Below, piece after piece: positions 29,866 through 40,046 of a DNA stretch of 64,000 bases (position 1 is the stretch's first letter; each line of letters begins with the position of its first letter). Below the pieces are notes generated by a model. That model worked only from the letters and a program-made list of their open reading frames with translations, did no database searches and was not told the DNA's origin. The DNA is from Prevotella sp. E13-27. GTDB taxonomy: Bacteria > Bacteroidota > Bacteroidia > Bacteroidales > Bacteroidaceae. Location: NCBI RefSeq assembly GCF_023217965.1, contig NZ_JALPSC010000002.1:682001-746000 (forward strand). Reading direction: 5' to 3'. The translations under genes were made by a program, and so were the position numbers.

Positions 29866-30411
29866 TTATTTCTTTAGTGTATTAAGAATTGAGTTGAGTT
29901 TCGATTTGACACTTGCGTCCATGCGATATGTGTCGTATTCGAGGACGAATCCTCCGATTATCTCGGGGTCAACCTCTGTTTCAAACTCCACAATACCTTT
30001 AGTGCGGCTCTCCACCATGTGTCGCATCTTCTGTTCCGTTTCTGGAGCTACAGCAACAGCGGTGGTGAGTTTACCACGGATGACGTTCTTCTGCTTACGA
30101 TAGAGCGTGATGTACGAATTTGCCATGAACTGAATCATGTTCTCGCGGTCTTCCTTAAGCACAAGTGCTATGAAGGCTTTGGTAAGAGGAGAGGCACTAT
30201 CACCACCTACGGCAGTTTCAAGCAACATCAGCTTCTTCTCCTTTGCGAGCATCGGATTGTCTATCGTATGGCGAAGAGCTGGAACTTCTATGTAGCTCTT
30301 AGCCAAGAGCTGCATGTTAGCATACACAGTATCTTCGATGTTCGTATCAGTAGCACTCTTTAGAAGAGCGCGTGCGTATCGAACCGATATGACTCCTATA
30401 TCCATACGCAA
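29866..30411 (-). CDS. atpH: ATP synthase delta subunit
   Basis: 181 residues. N-terminal helical bundle (MRMDIGVISVRYARALLKSATD; YIEVPALRHTIDNPML) and C-terminal part with EFETEVDPEIIGGFVLEYDTYRMDASVKSKL, the family signature. It joins the F1 head to the b-subunit stalk. Confidence 0.95.
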   Translation of the reverse strand: MRMDIGVISVRYARALLKSATDTNIEDTVYANMQLLAKSYIEVPALRHTIDNPMLAKEKKLMLLETAVGGDSASPLTKAFIALVLKEDRENMIQFMANSYITLYRKQKNVIRGKLTTAVAVAPETEQKMRHMVESRTKGIVEFETEVDPEIIGGFVLEYDTYRMDASVKSKLNSILNTLKK

Positions 30412-30417
30412 AAACGT

Positions 30418-30915
30418 TTAGTTTTTAGCAGAGACATCATCCAGCATACGGTTGATGAGATCCATCTGTGAGGCATTATCTTTCAAATTGGCACGAAGCA
30501 CTTTCTCTGCAATCTCCACACTCAGGGCAGCTACCTGACTACGAATGTCGGCGATGGCAGCTTTCTTCTCCTGTTCTATGGCTACACGGGCATCATCAAG
30601 CAGACGTGCTCCTTCCTGACGTGCTTTTTCCTGTGCTTGTTCTACGATAGCCTCACGAGTCTCGGCAGCCTCTTTCAATATCTGAGCCTGTTTTTCACGA
30701 GCCTCCTGTAAGATGGATTCACCTTCTTTCTGTATATTGGCCAAGCGTTCGTTTGCCTCATGAGCTTTGCGTAATGATTCATCAATGAAAGCTTTGCGTT
30801 CGCTCACCATCGAGGTGATGACGGGAAACCCGAACTTCCACAGGATGAACAGCACCACGAAAAACGTCAGTGACATCCAAAACAGCAGACCAGTACTCGG
30901 AATCAATAAATCCAT
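30418..30915 (-). CDS. atpF: ATP synthase Fo b subunit
   Basis: 165 residues. One N-terminal membrane helix (GLLFWMSLTFFVVLFILWKFGFPVI, about 9-33), then a long charged coiled coil rich in Glu, Ala and Arg to the C-terminus. It forms the peripheral stalk. It sits between atpE (43 bases) and atpH (6 bases). Confidence 0.95.
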   Translation of the reverse strand: MDLLIPSTGLLFWMSLTFFVVLFILWKFGFPVITSMVSERKAFIDESLRKAHEANERLANIQKEGESILQEAREKQAQILKEAAETREAIVEQAQEKARQEGARLLDDARVAIEQEKKAAIADIRSQVAALSVEIAEKVLRANLKDNASQMDLINRMLDDVSAKN

Positions 30916-30958
30916 ACGCTGAATATTCCTTTATTATGGTTTAGCTTTTCACTATTGT

Positions 30959-31195
30959 TTAGAGGCACATGAATGCGATCACGGCAGCGAACAGAGCAAC
31001 ACCCTCAATAAGAGCTGCTGCGATAATCATGTTAGTCATCAACTTACCGATAACCTCTGGCTGGCGAGCCATTGCATCCATGGCAGAACCACCAATCTTA
31101 CCGATACCAATACCTGCGCCAATAGCTGCGAGACCTGCGCCAACAGCAGCGCCAAACTTTGCAACACCTTCGATTGCTAATAATGTTGTAATCAT
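30959..31195 (-). CDS. atpE: ATP synthase Fo c subunit
   Basis: 78 residues, two membrane helices joined by the polar loop ARQPEVIGK. The ion-binding Glu lies in helix 2 (AALIEGVALFAAV). The residues that mark sodium-type rings (Gln in helix 1, Ser/Thr directly after the Glu) are replaced here by Ile and Gly-Val, so a proton-driven ring is the better prediction. This is inferred from motif comparison only. Confidence 0.95.
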   Translation of the reverse strand: MITTLLAIEGVAKFGAAVGAGLAAIGAGIGIGKIGGSAMDAMARQPEVIGKLMTNMIIAAALIEGVALFAAVIAFMCL

Positions 31196-31256
31196 AATTG
31201 TAATGTTTTTTAGTTATTATTTTATGTTTATTGTTTAATATCGAATATCGAATCGA

Positions 31257-32305
31257 TTAATGCTCATGTCCTTCGGGAACGGCTTTGGCCATGCCGATGA
31301 ACACGGATGAGAGAAGGGTGAACACCATGGCCTGAATGAAGCAGACCAAGCATTCCAGACACATCATGAAGATAGCCATGATAACGCTCACGGCACTCAT
31401 GCTATAGAACACGCCTACTGACATTGATGCCACCAGGAATATGATACATGGCATAGCTACTGCTATGGCATGACCAGCCATCATGTTGGCAAAGAGTCGG
31501 ATCATCAGGGCAAAAGGTTTCGTGAATATTCCCACGAACTCGATTACTGGCATCAATGGTACGGGACACTTTAGAAGGAAGGGCACCTCAGGCCAGAATA
31601 TTTCTTTCCAATAGTGTTTGCTGCCCGAGAACTGTACAACGACAAAAGTACACAAAGCCAGAATAAATGTCACGGCTATGTTACCAGTCACATTGCCAGA
31701 ACCAGGAGGGAATGGAATAAGACCCATCACGTTGCAGGTGAAGATAAAGAAGAAGCAAGTAAGCAGATAGGGCGTGTATTTCTCGTAGCCCTTACCTATT
31801 CCAGGCTTGATGATATCATCAACTACATACATGACCATCATTTCGATGAGTCCCACAAAACCACTCGGAGCCTCGTCGGAAGCCTGATGACGCTTATACC
31901 AGCGGGCACTGAACAGAATGCAGCACAGCAGTAAAGCCGCATTGATAAACATCACGGCAACTGTCTTCGTGATAGATAGGTCAAGTACAGGCTCACCATT
32001 CTCAACAATCTGTCCCTCATGATCACCCTCAGCAGCAATCTCAGTCCATAAGGCTTAGGTGCATGACCATGCGCAGCCTCTTCAAAACGAGTCGAACTGA
32101 AGACATGCCATCCTGTGGAGCTCTTCACGATGACAGGCAGTGGGATAACAATGCTGTTCTCACCTTCACCATACACATGCCATTCGTGCGAATCCTTGAT
32201 ATGCTCAAGCACCACCTCCTTGGCACTAAAGTCTGCTGCTGTGGCAACAGGCGTCAGCGCTAATAGCAGTAATGCTGTGATAATCAGTCGTTTGATGTGA
32301 TACAT
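31257..32305 (-). pseudogene. atpB: ATP synthase Fo a subunit, with a frameshift
   Basis: The 5' part (32305 to about 32046) gives a signal-like start (MYHIKRLIITALLLLALTP), then STGWHVFSSTRFEEAAHGHAPKPYG. The rest (to 31257) continues one frame over as TEIAAEGDHEGQIVENGEP, then the membrane body with IRLFANMMAGHAIAVAMP, which holds the essential Arg, and ends VPEGHEH. Adding one base at about 32045-32047 joins them into about 349 residues, the normal long form of Bacteroidota. All other subunit genes are intact, so a sequencing or assembly error is likely; a real mutation would cripple the enzyme. Confidence 0.8.
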
Positions 32306-32327
32306 TGATAAATGTTTGTCTTTAATA

Positions 32328-32591
32328 TTAATGTCTTAGCCAGAGGGAAATAACAACCGTTGTCGCGTACATTATTAAATATATTATAGCGAACATCATG
32401 GCATCTTCCCTGTTCTCCTTGAGTAGGATTACTATTCCCGCCAGTGTGCCTACAAGCACCAATCTGATGACTGTCATTGCCAAACAGAACTGAGCCAGAT
32501 ATGTAGGCGAATGCTTCTTGACAAAGTCAAAGCCCATCACGTGGGCTGTACCCAACAGGGATAGAAGCAGCACAGCGAGGATATACTCCAT
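32328..32591 (-). CDS. Small membrane protein of the ATP synthase operon (AtpI-like position)
   Basis: 87 residues with three likely membrane helices (residues 1-19, 33-57, 64-84), including LAQFCLAMTVIRLVLVGTLAGIVILL. It lies between atpC (5 bases) and atpB (22 bases), where many operons hold a small hydrophobic gene such as atpI, thought to assist c-ring assembly. The sequence itself is not one I can assign firmly; position and topology support an assembly role. Confidence 0.75.
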   Translation of the reverse strand: MEYILAVLLLSLLGTAHVMGFDFVKKHSPTYLAQFCLAMTVIRLVLVGTLAGIVILLKENREDAMMFAIIYLIMYATTVVISLWLRH

Positions 32592-32596
32592 GAGGG

Positions 32597-32830
32597 TTAG
32601 ACAGCCTTTTCTATACAGATAGATACTTCGTTTTTCTGTACTTCTACAAAACCGCCAAGCACCTCAAGCTGTTGACCGTCATATTCCACGATGCCTTTCT
32701 GCAACGTAGAAATAATGGGCGCGTGGTCTTTGAGAATCTCAAACTGTCCTCTTGTGCCAGGCACTTTGACACGCTCCACTTCACCGGTGAATTCTATTCT
32801 CTCAGGAGATACTATCTTTAGTTTCAGCAT
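32597..32830 (-). CDS. atpC: ATP synthase epsilon subunit, short form
   Basis: 77 residues, covering only the N-terminal beta sandwich (LKIVSPERIEFTGEVERVKVPGTRGQFEILKDHAPIISTL). The C-terminal helical hairpin of the usual 130-140-residue protein, which inhibits ATP hydrolysis, is absent. The frame ends cleanly 5 bases before the next gene, so this is not a frameshift; short AtpC is typical of Bacteroidota. It follows atpD after 78 bases that include a tandem repeat. Confidence 0.93.
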   Translation of the reverse strand: MLKLKIVSPERIEFTGEVERVKVPGTRGQFEILKDHAPIISTLQKGIVEYDGQQLEVLGGFVEVQKNEVSICIEKAV

Positions 32831-32848
32831 AATTCTTCTTTCCTTTTT

Positions 32849-32907
32849 CTAGATTGACTAGACTGACTAGATTAACTAGGTTGACTAGACTGACTAGATT
32901 CTCTAGA
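32849..32907. repeat. Tandem repeat, TTGACTAGAC/TGACTAGATT type
   Basis: About 58 bases in the atpD-atpC spacer are made of 9-10-base units built round GACTAG (GATTGACTAGACTGACTAG and variants). The units are partly self-complementary through CTAG. Copy number probably varies between strains and could tune atpC translation. Confidence 0.85.
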
Positions 32908-32908
32908 A

Positions 32909-34450
<1,542 letters not shown>

Positions 34451-34484
34451 TTATAATATTAGTCTTTTAGGTTTATTTTTCTGC

Positions 34485-34512
34485 AAAGGTAAGAAAAAGT
34501 TTTCATTTCCAA
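34485..34512 (-). promoter_or_regulatory. Probable promoter of the ATP synthase operon
   Basis: TACCTTTG on the minus strand (34485-34492), with a TTG 17 bases upstream (34510-34512). The -7 element is good, the spacing short. The leader to atpD would be about 45 bases. Confidence 0.6.
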
Positions 34513-34540
34513 CTAATATTTTGAGAAAAAAAACATAAAA

Positions 34541-34564
34541 AAAAGCTCCGCATTAGCAGAGCTT
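34541..34564 (-). terminator. Terminator of the MFS gene
   Basis: On the minus strand AAGCTCTGC, a short loop and GCGGAGCTT, then TTTTTTTT, 48 bases after the stop of the MFS gene at 34612. It separates the tilS/MFS transcript from the ATP synthase promoter. Confidence 0.85.
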
Positions 34565-34611
34565 ATTAATATTGTGGAAATCACAGGTAATACTATGTTT
34601 CTCTTATAGAC

Positions 34612-36282
34612 CTATTCGTTTGTTGTGGCTGTAGTATTTTCGGCTTTTGCTTCCGCAGGCTTGATGTTTGGAAGCTCCAGTCCTATGCCTTTCTTCTTGT
34701 CAACAACCTTCAGTATAAGACCGAGCACAAGTGCAGCTACGCCGAGTCCGGCAAACATTACCAATGGTACTGTATGGTCGAGTTCTGTTGCTGCCGTGCC
34801 CTCTGGGTTAGTAGCATCGAGAATCTTTCCGTAGAGGGTGGGGAAGAGCCACAGTCCTATGTTCTGCACCCAGAATATCATAGCATAAGCCGAACCGATA
34901 ATCTTGGCGTCAACAAGCTTGGGCACGCTTGGCCAGAGTGATGCAGGCACGAGCGAGAACGAGCTGCCGAGCACAAGAATTGTCACATAAGCAATGATGA
35001 CGCCTCCTACTGTTGAGTCCTTGAACAGAGGCAGGATGAATGCGAATGTGAGGTGGCAGGCGATGAGAAGCAGCGAGCCGAGCACGAGCATCGAAGCTGC
35101 TTTACCCTTGTGGTCAACATAGCTGCCGAGAATTGGGGTGATGAGTACGGCCAGAAGTGGGAACACGGCGAAGATAGAGCCAGCCGACTGAGTCATGTAG
35201 CCTATGAAGCAATAAACAACGAGCGATACTACCGAGATGCCCAGCAGAGTGTACTTCATGTTTGCCTTCTTCTGGAAGTTGCTTGCGAAACCTGTGGCTG
35301 CTACGAACAGCGAGATGACATACTGTATCATGGTTATGCTTCCGCTTGCCCAGAACGAGTCTGGATCGGGAGCCACGAGCGTCAGGTTACACTGGAGCAT
35401 GTTTGTGGCATACTTCTGGAATGGGAATATCGCGCTGTAGTAAAGCACACAGAGCAGAGCCACGAGCCAGAATCCGCTTGATGTGATAATCTGCCACAGG
35501 TCGCTAATCTTGAATGGGTCGTCCTTCTCCTCTGCCTCGCCAGTCTGTGAGTCAAGCTTGCGGTCCATGAAGAAATAAACGATGGTCATGATAAGTGCGA
35601 TACACATCAGTACCACGCCGAATGCAACTGAACGGCTCACGCTTATCTCTCCGCCCAGACGAGCGAAATATGGTGAGAAAATCATACATGTGGCCACGCC
35701 CAGACGAGCGAGTGCCATCTCTGAGCCCATTGCCATAGCCATCTCACGACCCTTAAACCACTTCACGATACCGCGGCTCACGGTGATGCCGGCCATCTCA
35801 CAGCCGCATCCAAAAATCATGAATCCGCTGGCAGCCAGCTTTGCTGAAGCGGGCATGTCGGCAGCAAATGGAAGCACGTCGAGCCATTCCAAACCGAATG
35901 GTGCCGACCAGTTAAGGTGATTGGTAAACCAAGCCTCGAGTCCGCTTCCTACGAATGCGTCGCTAACTGCATACCATTTGATGCATGCACCAACGAGCAT
36001 CACGGCAGCAGAGAGGATGGCTGTGAAGCGTACGCCCATCTTGTCGAGGATGATGCCTGCGAAGATGAGGAAGAATGCAAACACGTTAAGGAATACCTCA
36101 GCGCCCTGCATGCGTCCGAAAGCGCCCGATGACCAACCGAGCTCTGTCTGCATCAAGTCTTTGATAGGCGAGAGAATGTCCATAAAGATATATGAACAGA
36201 ACATGGCAAGTGCCAGCAGCAGAAGGGCTGTCCAGCGTATGCCTGCTGAGTCTCTCAGCGTTTTTTGTAATGTTTGTGCCAT
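34612..36282 (-). CDS. MFS transporter
   Basis: 556 residues, about 12 membrane helices, with the loop 2-3 signature altered to FAGIILDKMGVRF. There are larger than usual loops: residues about 110-150 (a periplasmic insertion, LNWSAPFGLEWLDVLPF) and the central cytoplasmic loop DRKLDSQTGEAEEKDDP. The C-terminal tail (530-556) is Ala/Thr/Lys rich and probably cytoplasmic. The closest general type is the nitrate/oxalate-formate-like MFS group of Bacteroidota, but the substrate cannot be named. It lies 22 bases after tilS. Confidence 0.85.
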   Translation of the reverse strand: MAQTLQKTLRDSAGIRWTALLLLALAMFCSYIFMDILSPIKDLMQTELGWSSGAFGRMQGAEVFLNVFAFFLIFAGIILDKMGVRFTAILSAAVMLVGACIKWYAVSDAFVGSGLEAWFTNHLNWSAPFGLEWLDVLPFAADMPASAKLAASGFMIFGCGCEMAGITVSRGIVKWFKGREMAMAMGSEMALARLGVATCMIFSPYFARLGGEISVSRSVAFGVVLMCIALIMTIVYFFMDRKLDSQTGEAEEKDDPFKISDLWQIITSSGFWLVALLCVLYYSAIFPFQKYATNMLQCNLTLVAPDPDSFWASGSITMIQYVISLFVAATGFASNFQKKANMKYTLLGISVVSLVVYCFIGYMTQSAGSIFAVFPLLAVLITPILGSYVDHKGKAASMLVLGSLLLIACHLTFAFILPLFKDSTVGGVIIAYVTILVLGSSFSLVPASLWPSVPKLVDAKIIGSAYAMIFWVQNIGLWLFPTLYGKILDATNPEGTAATELDHTVPLVMFAGLGVAALVLGLILKVVDKKKGIGLELPNIKPAEAKAENTTATTNE

Positions 36283-36304
36283 TTTTTCTTTTTTTTCTTT
36301 TTGT

Positions 36305-37630
36305 TTATTTGTTTGTTATCGTAATTGTTATCATTGTTTTCGTGTCTTTGTCTATGGCGCACTGGTTGGATGTTCTCAGTCCCACGAGCCATATAATATT
36401 ATTGTCGGCATCGGTAACCACCAACTGTCTCATCTTGTCGCTCACAGGCATCTTTATGTCTGTCAGGTAGTCGCTCACGAGCTTCGAGCCTTTCATGCCG
36501 AAGGGAATGAAGCGGTCGCCATTGGCTATGTGGCGCAGAGTTAGTGGAAACCTTACTTTTGCTGCATCAAGCGTAGCCAGACTGCTGTCGCGGCTTATCT
36601 CCACCTTGTCGCTTATTTTTACGCGTAGCTTCCTGCCGTCTGCCAGCGCATAGGTGCCGTCTTCTGGTACAACAAACGGCTTCATTTCTTCTTTCTTCTC
36701 TGATAGCACCAGACTGTCGCGGTCCTTGAACAGCGTGTGGCCTTCCGACTCCCAGCATTTTCCTGATGGTCTGTCGAGGCGTGTGGCTATCTGCCTAATT
36801 GTTGCGGGCGAGAAACCATAGTTCTTAAGCCATTCGTAGAGAGTGCATTGTGGCGAAGGCGTCGTAAGCAGATCGTCAATATTAATTGATGTGCCGCCGT
36901 CCTTCAGCATCCTGTCTAAGTCTTCGCTAATCTTGGCGTCATATACAGCCTCTGCCTCCGTCATCTGCTGCTGCATGGTGAGTATGTTCTCCACGGCGTT
37001 TGGCGCAATCTCCTTGAGCATTGGCAGAACGATGTTGCGAACCTTGTTCCTCATCACATCGTTCACCATGTTCGTGCTGTCCGTGACATAGTCCTGTCCT
37101 TCAGCCTTGAGCCATGATTCTATCTCGTCTCTGCTCACACAGAGTAGCGGACGGATAATCTTTCCGCGAACAGGATGGATGCCTGTCATTCCATGAATGC
37201 CTGTGCCTCTCAGCAGGTTTATGAGCACCGTCTCCACGTTGTCGTTCTTGTGGTGGGCCACGCATATTCCCTCGGCATTCAAGTCCCTGCGCAGCTGTTC
37301 GAAGTAGTTGTAGCGCAGGTCGCGTGCAGCCATCTCTATGCTTACCTTATGCAGCTCGGCATAGGCCTTAGTGTCGAAATGAGCCAGATGGCATTCCACG
37401 CCCATCTTCTTGCAAAGGTCGGTCACAAAACGCTCGTCGCGGTCGGACTCTTCGCCTCTGAGATGGAAGTTGCAATGAGCCACACAGACGCTGTAGCCCA
37501 GCCTTGTCATTGCCATGAGCAACGCCACGCTGTCAGCACCTCCGCTCACCGCCAGGATATAAAGTCGTTCCTTGTTGAGCAGCCCGTTTCTTTTGATGTA
37601 TTCTTCTACCTTATTCAACATAGAGGACAA
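36305..37630 (-). CDS. tilS: tRNA(Ile)-lysidine synthase
   Basis: 441 residues. PP-loop ATPase motif LAVSGGADSVALLMAM (about residues 27-42), the CVAHCNFHLRGEESDRDE segment, HHKNDNVETVLINLLRGTGI, and a TilS C-terminal domain (LRHIANGDRFIPFGMKGSKLVSDYL). It converts cytidine 34 of tRNA-Ile(CAU) to lysidine so that it reads AUA. Its start lies 20 bases inside the rlmI-like gene. Confidence 0.95.
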   Translation of the reverse strand: MSSMLNKVEEYIKRNGLLNKERLYILAVSGGADSVALLMAMTRLGYSVCVAHCNFHLRGEESDRDERFVTDLCKKMGVECHLAHFDTKAYAELHKVSIEMAARDLRYNYFEQLRRDLNAEGICVAHHKNDNVETVLINLLRGTGIHGMTGIHPVRGKIIRPLLCVSRDEIESWLKAEGQDYVTDSTNMVNDVMRNKVRNIVLPMLKEIAPNAVENILTMQQQMTEAEAVYDAKISEDLDRMLKDGGTSINIDDLLTTPSPQCTLYEWLKNYGFSPATIRQIATRLDRPSGKCWESEGHTLFKDRDSLVLSEKKEEMKPFVVPEDGTYALADGRKLRVKISDKVEISRDSSLATLDAAKVRFPLTLRHIANGDRFIPFGMKGSKLVSDYLTDIKMPVSDKMRQLVVTDADNNIIWLVGLRTSNQCAIDKDTKTMITITITNK

Positions 37631-38780
37631 GACCTTTCAAGTACTCTCCTTCTGGGTGATAGATGTTTATGGGATGGTCTGCCGGCTGGTGCAACTGGTG
37701 CAAAATGCGCACCTTGCGGTGGGCCAGGGCTGCCGCGGTGAAGACTGCGTTGCGGAAGTTGTCTTTCGTTACCACTTGGGAACAAGAGAATGTGAAGAGT
37801 ATTCCGCCTTTCTGAATCTTCTCGAAAGCCTTCATGTTCAGACGGGTGTAGCCCTTCAGGGCGTTGTGCAAAGCTCCACGGTGCTTGGCGAATGCAGGCG
37901 GGTCGAGAATTATCAGGTCGTAGTTGCTGCCTGCCTCGTCAAGATATTTGAACGCATCCTCGCAGAAAGCATCATGACGCTTGTCGCCAGGGAAGTTCAG
38001 CTCAATATTGCTGCGAGTGAGCTCTATGGCTTTCGCTGAGCTGTCCACGGAGTGTACGAGGTTTGCTCCGCCTCTCATGGCATAGACCGAGAAGCCGCCT
38101 GTGTAGCAGAACATGTTCAGCACGTCTTTTCCGTGGCTATAGGTCTCCAGCAGCGAACGGTTGTCGCGCTGGTCAACGAAGAATCCAGTCTTCTGACCTC
38201 TGAGCCAGTCCACTCGGAACTTCAATCCGTTCTCTATGCCAATGTTCTCGTCGCTCTGACCAATGAGGAATCCGTTCTCAGGCTCCATGAACGGCAGCGT
38301 GGTCTCACTCTTATAGTAGATGTTGTCCACCTGCTTGTCCATCACCTTTATCAGCTGCTGTGCTATCTCCTTGCGACACAGGTGCATGCCAACGCTGTGG
38401 GCCTGCATCACGGCCGTACGGCCATAGATGTCGATGATGAGTCCTGGCAGCAGGTCGCCCTCGCCATGCACCAGTCTATAGGTGTCGTTGTTCGGGTTGC
38501 CGGCCAGACCTATGGCTGTTCTCATGTTGAGAGCCGACTTCAGGCGTGAGAACCAGAACTCGTTGTCAATGGCCACGTTGTTGAATGTGAGCACTCTCAC
38601 AGCTATCGAGCCCATCTGGAAGTGTCCGGTGGCAATATAATCGCCGTTGCTGTCTATCACTCTCACCGTGTCACCATCCACTATGCCTTCGTCGGCATGG
38701 TGTATGGCTCCTGAGAATATCCATGGGTGAAAGCGTCTGAGGCTTTCCTCCTTACCTCGTTTAAGGTATATCTGTTTCAT
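37611..38780 (-). CDS. Class I rRNA methyltransferase, RlmI-like
   Basis: 389 residues. An N-terminal PUA domain (LRRFHPWIFSGAIHHAD; GSIAVRVLTF), a central linking domain, and a SAM-dependent methyltransferase domain with VLNMFCYTGGFSVYA (motif I) and DLIILDPPAFAKHRG (motif IV). E. coli RlmI makes m5C1962 in 23S rRNA; this is the likely role. Its ATG overlaps the exonuclease stop (ATGA). Confidence 0.9.
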   Translation of the reverse strand: MKQIYLKRGKEESLRRFHPWIFSGAIHHADEGIVDGDTVRVIDSNGDYIATGHFQMGSIAVRVLTFNNVAIDNEFWFSRLKSALNMRTAIGLAGNPNNDTYRLVHGEGDLLPGLIIDIYGRTAVMQAHSVGMHLCRKEIAQQLIKVMDKQVDNIYYKSETTLPFMEPENGFLIGQSDENIGIENGLKFRVDWLRGQKTGFFVDQRDNRSLLETYSHGKDVLNMFCYTGGFSVYAMRGGANLVHSVDSSAKAIELTRSNIELNFPGDKRHDAFCEDAFKYLDEAGSNYDLIILDPPAFAKHRGALHNALKGYTRLNMKAFEKIQKGGILFTFSCSQVVTKDNFRNAVFTAAALAHRKVRILHQLHQPADHPINIYHPEGEYLKGLVLYVE

Positions 38781-39436
38781 TCGTTTGATGATGTTGTTTC
38801 CTGTTGTGTCGTGTCGTCTTCGCTTACCGTCCTTAGCTCATAGTCGTTGGTTTCCTCCAGTCTTATAAGCTCTTTATACAGTTGCAGACAGGCCCATGCG
38901 TCGGTAGCGGCATATAGCTTCTGTTTGTCGTCGAGAATGTCGCGCTCCCAGTTGCTCAGCTGTTGCCGCTTGCTAATCTTCTGGCTGAACATGTTGGCAT
39001 AAAGCTTCTGCAGACTGAGGTCTTCTATACCAATCTCTTTCACGTGGTTCTGCAGGTCTATGAAGTTGCCTGCATTGAAGCTGCCCAGCTTGTGAAGTCC
39101 CAACAGGTCGTCGTGCCAGGAAAGACCAATCTTCGGAGTCGTGGTGTCTTCGAGAAGTCTTATTATCGATGGCGACAGCCCCAGATGGTTCAGTCGGAAG
39201 AGGAAGCAGTAGTCCTCTGCCGATACCTGAAGCAGCGACACCTTGTACTGCCACCCGCGCTTGAACGACGGACGTGTCTCCGTATCTACGCCAAGCATGG
39301 GCTGTGACAGAAGGTAGCTAACGGCTTTCTGTGCCTCTGCTTCAGACACCACAACCATTATCTTTCCTTCGAAAGCCACTGTCGGCAGCGTGGAAATAAG
39401 CTTCTTGTCGAACTTGTTATATAGAATCTTCGTCAT
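38777..39436 (-). CDS. 3'-5' exonuclease domain protein
   Basis: 219 residues from the ATG at 39434-39436 (MTKILYNKFDKKLI); an earlier in-frame ATG lies in the promoter. DEDD-type fold: GVDTETRPSFKRG (motif I Asp-Glu), ISLSWHDDLLGLHKLG-type motif II, and AATDAWACLQLY (motif III, DEDDy-like with Asp at motif end). RNase D-like enzymes trim RNA or ssDNA 3' ends. The acidic C-terminus is low in complexity. First gene of the exonuclease-rlmI-tilS-MFS run. Confidence 0.88.
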   Translation of the reverse strand: MTKILYNKFDKKLISTLPTVAFEGKIMVVVSEAEAQKAVSYLLSQPMLGVDTETRPSFKRGWQYKVSLLQVSAEDYCFLFRLNHLGLSPSIIRLLEDTTTPKIGLSWHDDLLGLHKLGSFNAGNFIDLQNHVKEIGIEDLSLQKLYANMFSQKISKRQQLSNWERDILDDKQKLYAATDAWACLQLYKELIRLEETNDYELRTVSEDDTTQQETTSSNE

Positions 39437-39457
39437 TGTCTTTCTCAAATCAAGCTG

Positions 39458-39465
39458 CAAAATTA
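39458..39465 (-). promoter_or_regulatory. -7 element of the exonuclease operon
   Basis: TAATTTTG on the minus strand, 21 bases before the ATG at 39436. No convincing TTTG element at 19-21 bases, so only the -7 box is called. Confidence 0.5.
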
Positions 39466-39584
39466 CAAAAAATACGACAAACAGCTTAAAAAACGTGTCA
39501 TAAAAATTTATAAAGGTCTTCATTTAGAAAGAACGCCTATAGTGTTTAGTAAGAATGCTCCGAGCATTTAGGCCAAACGCTTTT

Positions 39585-39828
39585 TGGCACTTTCCAATAT
39601 CACTTTTGCCACTAGATTAGCCATTTTGCGGCATATTTCCTTTCAAATTACGTCCATATGTTGAATTTCTTCGTCGCTGATTTGTGCGCCAAGTGAGGGG
39701 AAAAACATCGGAACGAGGGGTTCGTACATGTCTTTTGAGGCCTATGAGAGCAGTAATTTGATACATTCTGTACCCTTTCCGAGGTTAGGCATCTCGGGTG
39801 CCTTCTGTTTACTGATATCGTATCTCAT
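39585..39828 (-). pseudogene. Remnant 5' end of a VirE/DUF3987-type gene (in repeat copy 2)
   Basis: From the ATG at 39826-39828 the frame reads MRYDISKQKAPEMPNLGKG, then meets TAG where copy 1 has CAG, continues ASKDMYEPLVPMFFPSLGAQ ISDEE and, after a TGA, KEICRKMANLVAKV. This copy keeps the reading frame further than copy 1 but has two in-frame stops, so it is dead. The family call rests on remembered similarity. Confidence 0.55.
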
Positions 39829-39878
39829 TGATTATTAGCTTTTTAGATGAATTAATAATGAATTAATATTGGTCCAAC

Positions 39879-40046
39879 CATTACATTACAGTCATTACAG
39901 TCGTTTTTTTGAGGGTATGCATTTCCTCTATATTCTATATATAATATATATAACTAATTATATATCAATAAGTTATAAATAAATTTAAGGGATTAGAAGA
40001 AGATGTATACCCCCCTTTTTTTAACTGTAATGACTGTAATGTAATG
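39879..40046. repeat. Large inverted repeat with AT-rich core (copy 2)
   Basis: A 23-base arm (39879-39901) of ATTACA/TTACAG units is an exact reverse complement of 40024-40046. Inner arms GGGTATGCATTTCC (39913-39926) and GAAGATGTATACCC (39999-40012) also pair. The bases differ from copy 1 in both arms together, so pairing is kept. The core is A+T only over about 35 bases. Confidence 0.8.
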
